A stretch of DNA of 8,201 bases from assembly GCA_002309215.1 (NCBI GenBank), contig DBXG01000008.1:1-8201 (forward strand), given 5' to 3'. Made by a program: the position numbers and the translations under genes. The notes below the pieces were generated by a model. It was not told the origin of the DNA. It made no database searches and saw only the letters and a list, made by a program, of their open reading frames with translations. This DNA is from Alphaproteobacteria bacterium UBA1218. Its GTDB lineage: Bacteria; Pseudomonadota; Alphaproteobacteria; Rs-D84. Below, piece after piece: positions 6,499-8,201 of this stretch; within the stretch, counting starts at the first letter, position 1, and each line of letters opens with the position of its first letter.

Positions 6499-6523
6499 AC
6501 CCCATGTGAGAACGTGGGGTTTT
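6499..6523 (+). promoter_or_regulatory. Hairpin covering the ribosome binding site of the gene at 6527 (or a weak terminator)
   Basis: The arm at 6499-6506 (accccatg) pairs with 6513-6520 (cgtggggt). The stem is 8 bp, GC-rich, with one G-U pair and a 6-base loop (tgagaa). Four T residues at 6520-6523 follow, so it could end thioesterase transcripts. However, the GGGG in the right arm (6516-6519) sits 7 bases before the ATG at 6527 and is the only ribosome binding site candidate, so folding would hide it. Both roles could apply. Confidence 0.6.
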
Positions 6524-6526
6524 AAT

Positions 6527-7558
6527 ATGAAAAAAATAGCTTTGTCACTTTTGTTTTTGCCAGTTGTTGCAATGGCAGAATCAGATGCGGAAATTGCATT
6601 AAATGATGCGATTGGTGCGGCGCGTCTAAGTTGTTCCGGAATATCTGCACGAATGGAAAATATAAAAAAGATGGCGGGTATTGGTACTGTTGTTAATGCT
6701 GCTGGGACTGTGGCTGGTGCTGGGGGTGTTGCGGCTGGACATTTCAAGATGAAGGCTGATACTAAGGCAATGGGTGCTTCGATGGCAAAATCTCAATCAG
6801 ATGCAATTATTGCAAAATTAAGGAAGCAAGAATTATCTGCACAAAATCAAGCGGCGTTAAAGTATGCGTTTTCTATATCACCAGATTTGGAAAAAAATTT
6901 AAAAATATTGGCTGAGCAGGAAGACACCAAAGAACAAACAATCACCGCTTATGAAGCGTTAAGCGCAAATTCACAAAAAACAATAAACGAACAACAGAAA
7001 AAATCAGATACGCTTGGCAATGCCAGAACTGGTTTGTTTGCGATGGATACTGTTTCAAATGTTGCAGGTGCGGTTGTCGCATCAAAGACAGTGGCAGACG
7101 ATGATTTTATTGAACAAATAAACAAATGTGTGGAATCGTTAAGTAAATTAAGTGATGCGCGTACACGTGTCAAAGTTGAAGATGGTGCAAACGCGAATCA
7201 ACAACAAATGAATTTAAGTCAAAATATACTGGATAAATGCGGTGAATATAAGTCACTAGATTTGAAACAGTTAAATAATCTGGGCAAGGGCGCGATGATT
7301 GCTAATTCTGTTGGTGCTGCAACAGGTGCTGTGGCAACGATAACCAGTGCATTGGGAACCAATAAAAAAGTATCAACAATAGAGGCCTATTCTCAAGAGG
7401 ACGCAAAAAAGTTTTTCAAGACAAATCATACCAGTAATATTATGGGTGGTGTGACGACCGCTGCTTCGTTAACAGGAACAGTATTAAATGCAACTCAAAT
7501 AAAGACGGTCAAAAAAACCCTGGAAATTACCCAAGCATGCGAGGAGGCTTTGCAATGA
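6527..7558 (+). CDS. Exported, internally duplicated Gly-zipper/Cys protein of unknown function
   Basis: This 343-residue protein starts at ATG 6527. A GTG at 6506 would add seven residues before the signal peptide and falls in the hairpin, so it is rejected. Residues 1-17 are a clear Sec signal peptide (MKKIALSLLFLPVVAMA), with no lipobox. The mature protein is Ala/Gly/Lys-rich and helical, with only four Cys: C36, C201, C238 and C338. The layout is duplicated. C36 is followed 15 residues later by a Gly/Ala segment (51-71) with GxxxG spacings, and C238 is followed 15 residues later by a similar one (253-276, G263/G267). The segments at 168-187 and 305-322 are each followed by a Cys about 20 residues on (C201, C338). 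A charged helical stretch (84-165) separates the first pair. The Gly-rich helices could associate with membranes or each other, and C36-C201 and C238-C338 could be disulfides; both are inferences. No family is recognised. The gene overlaps the next by ATGA. Confidence 0.85.
   Translation: MKKIALSLLFLPVVAMAESDAEIALNDAIGAARLSCSGISARMENIKKMAGIGTVVNAAGTVAGAGGVAAGHFKMKADTKAMGASMAKSQSDAIIAKLRKQELSAQNQAALKYAFSISPDLEKNLKILAEQEDTKEQTITAYEALSANSQKTINEQQKKSDTLGNARTGLFAMDTVSNVAGAVVASKTVADDDFIEQINKCVESLSKLSDARTRVKVEDGANANQQQMNLSQNILDKCGEYKSLDLKQLNNLGKGAMIANSVGAATGAVATITSALGTNKKVSTIEAYSQEDAKKFFKTNHTSNIMGGVTTAASLTGTVLNATQIKTVKKTLEITQACEEALQ
7541..7547 (+). promoter_or_regulatory. Ribosome binding site for the gene at 7555
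   Basis: GAGGAGG at 7541-7547 is a near-perfect site ending 7 bases before the ATG at 7555. It lies inside the upstream coding sequence, showing that the downstream gene can be initiated efficiently on its own as well as by coupling. Confidence 0.85.
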
Positions 7559-8201
7559 TAAAACGTACATTATTAACATCTGTATTTTTATTTGTGCCTT
7601 TGGTTGCGTCATGGGCAGAGGATACATTGGTTATTGGTCCTGAACAAAGTTTAACAGAAAAGAATCTGCCGTTGGTTTATGATGTTATGGATAACGTATA
7701 TCGCGATACGGTGCTTGATCGAGGATGTCATAATACAAAGAGTATTTTTGAAGAATTTGTTAATGGAAAAATAACGGTTCCTTTTTCGGCAAAAGAGTTA
7801 TTAGATTTGTGCAAAAAAGTATCTTATACGGATTTTGATGGCGGTCTTGGTGAGTGTCGTAGAAAACATTGTCCGCATTTTGTTCTTAGATATATTCAAG
7901 ATATCGCAGAATATCAAAGAATAGAAAAGGTAGTCCTTGACGGTGTGCCTTTTGACGAAGAAAAATTTAAACTTTTGTCATCTGATTATGATAATTGTAA
8001 GTTTTATGATTTTGAGCGAGAAATTAAAGAGATTAAGTTGGGTGGAAGAGAAACATTCACTATATCAGAATTACTAGATATCTGTCGGCGTAAAACCTAT
8101 GGTTGTCCAGCAGAGGAGATATGCGTTGATGTAATTTACGATTACAAAGAAATGCTTTCAGGTAAAATAGTAATAAATGAATCTGATGCCAGTGGTACAA
8201 A
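7555..8201 (+). CDS. Exported Cys-repeat protein, N-terminal part (3' end outside window)
   Basis: The ATG at 7555 overlaps the previous stop (ATGA). The frame stays open to the window edge, giving 215 residues. Residues 1-21 are a Sec signal peptide (MIKRTLL start, hydrophobic core, A-S-W-A before E-D), without a lipobox. The mature part is acidic and helical and contains two diverged repeats, roughly 56-120 and 146-201. Each has a leading Cys (C58, C148). Then, 28-29 residues later, comes the block F[ST]xxELLD[LI]C[KR] (C86, C177). Two more Cys follow (C101/C106 and C184/C190), then a hydrophobic/aromatic helix (VLRYIQDIAEY, VDVIYDYKEML). Further repeats may lie beyond the window. Four Cys per repeat suggest a disulfide- or metal-stabilised small helical domain. 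I recognise no family. Tight coupling to the preceding exported gene suggests that the two products act together in the envelope or outside the cell. Confidence 0.85.
   Translation, partial: MIKRTLLTSVFLFVPLVASWAEDTLVIGPEQSLTEKNLPLVYDVMDNVYRDTVLDRGCHNTKSIFEEFVNGKITVPFSAKELLDLCKKVSYTDFDGGLGECRRKHCPHFVLRYIQDIAEYQRIEKVVLDGVPFDEEKFKLLSSDYDNCKFYDFEREIKEIKLGGRETFTISELLDICRRKTYGCPAEEICVDVIYDYKEMLSGKIVINESDASGT

Noticed and set aside
6137..6505. Minus-strand 122-residue open frame
   Set aside because: Antisense to the catalytic half of the thioesterase; low-complexity Ile/Thr/Tyr composition typical of shadow frames in AT-rich DNA.
6506..6526. Extended GTG start for the 343-residue protein
   Set aside because: It would place seven residues before a canonical MKK signal peptide and lies within the hairpin loop and arm with no ribosome binding site upstream.
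1..8201. Alternative genetic code (TGA as Trp), common in some reduced AT-rich genomes
   Set aside because: Trp is encoded by TGG throughout. No gene needs in-frame TGA read-through, and the one TGA stop (7556-7558) is followed by a properly signalled new gene.

Overview
The window looks like a piece of an AT-rich, Gram-negative bacterial chromosome, most likely from an uncultured, probably host-associated alphaproteobacterium. The clues are exported proteins with Sec signal peptides, an OmpA-like C-terminal domain, and a valyl-tRNA synthetase of the archaeal-like 'type 2' form known from Rickettsia and relatives. The genetic code is standard: nearly every gene ends in TAA, one ends in TGA, and Trp is TGG. 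The lineage is an inference from these features, not a database result.

Layout. (1) 1-423 is the 3' end of a Cys-rich gene that is clearly more GC-rich than the rest, closed by a clean intrinsic terminator. (2) 522-2497 is a two-gene unit starting from a promoter just after that terminator: an exported coiled-coil protein with a divergent OmpA-like domain, then comF, which overlaps it and starts at GTG. (3) 2494-2856 (minus strand) is a small orphan gene convergent with comF; the two stop codons share one TTAA. (4) 2857-3051 is a divergent intergenic region with a strong sigma70-type promoter for valS. (5) 3052-5643 is valS. (6) 5644-5737 holds a 14-bp inverted repeat, followed by an acyl-ACP thioesterase gene (5738-6469). 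(7) 6470-6526 has a hairpin whose 3' arm covers the likely ribosome binding site of the next gene. (8) 6527-8201 is a two-gene unit of exported proteins of unknown function with an ATGA overlap; the second gene runs off the window. Both proteins show internal duplication with regularly placed cysteines.

The housekeeping genes (valS, thioesterase, comF) do not form one pathway. The most novel material is the pair at 6527-8201, a secreted or periplasmic two-protein module with paired Cys and Gly-rich helical repeats, and the Cys-rich C-terminal domain at the start. I see no tRNA, rRNA, CRISPR array, insertion sequence or phage gene. No gene-free stretch exceeds 300 bases. Four starts are set here downstream of the longest possible reading frame, on the basis of ribosome binding sites or signal peptides (2856 minus, 3052, 5738, 6527).
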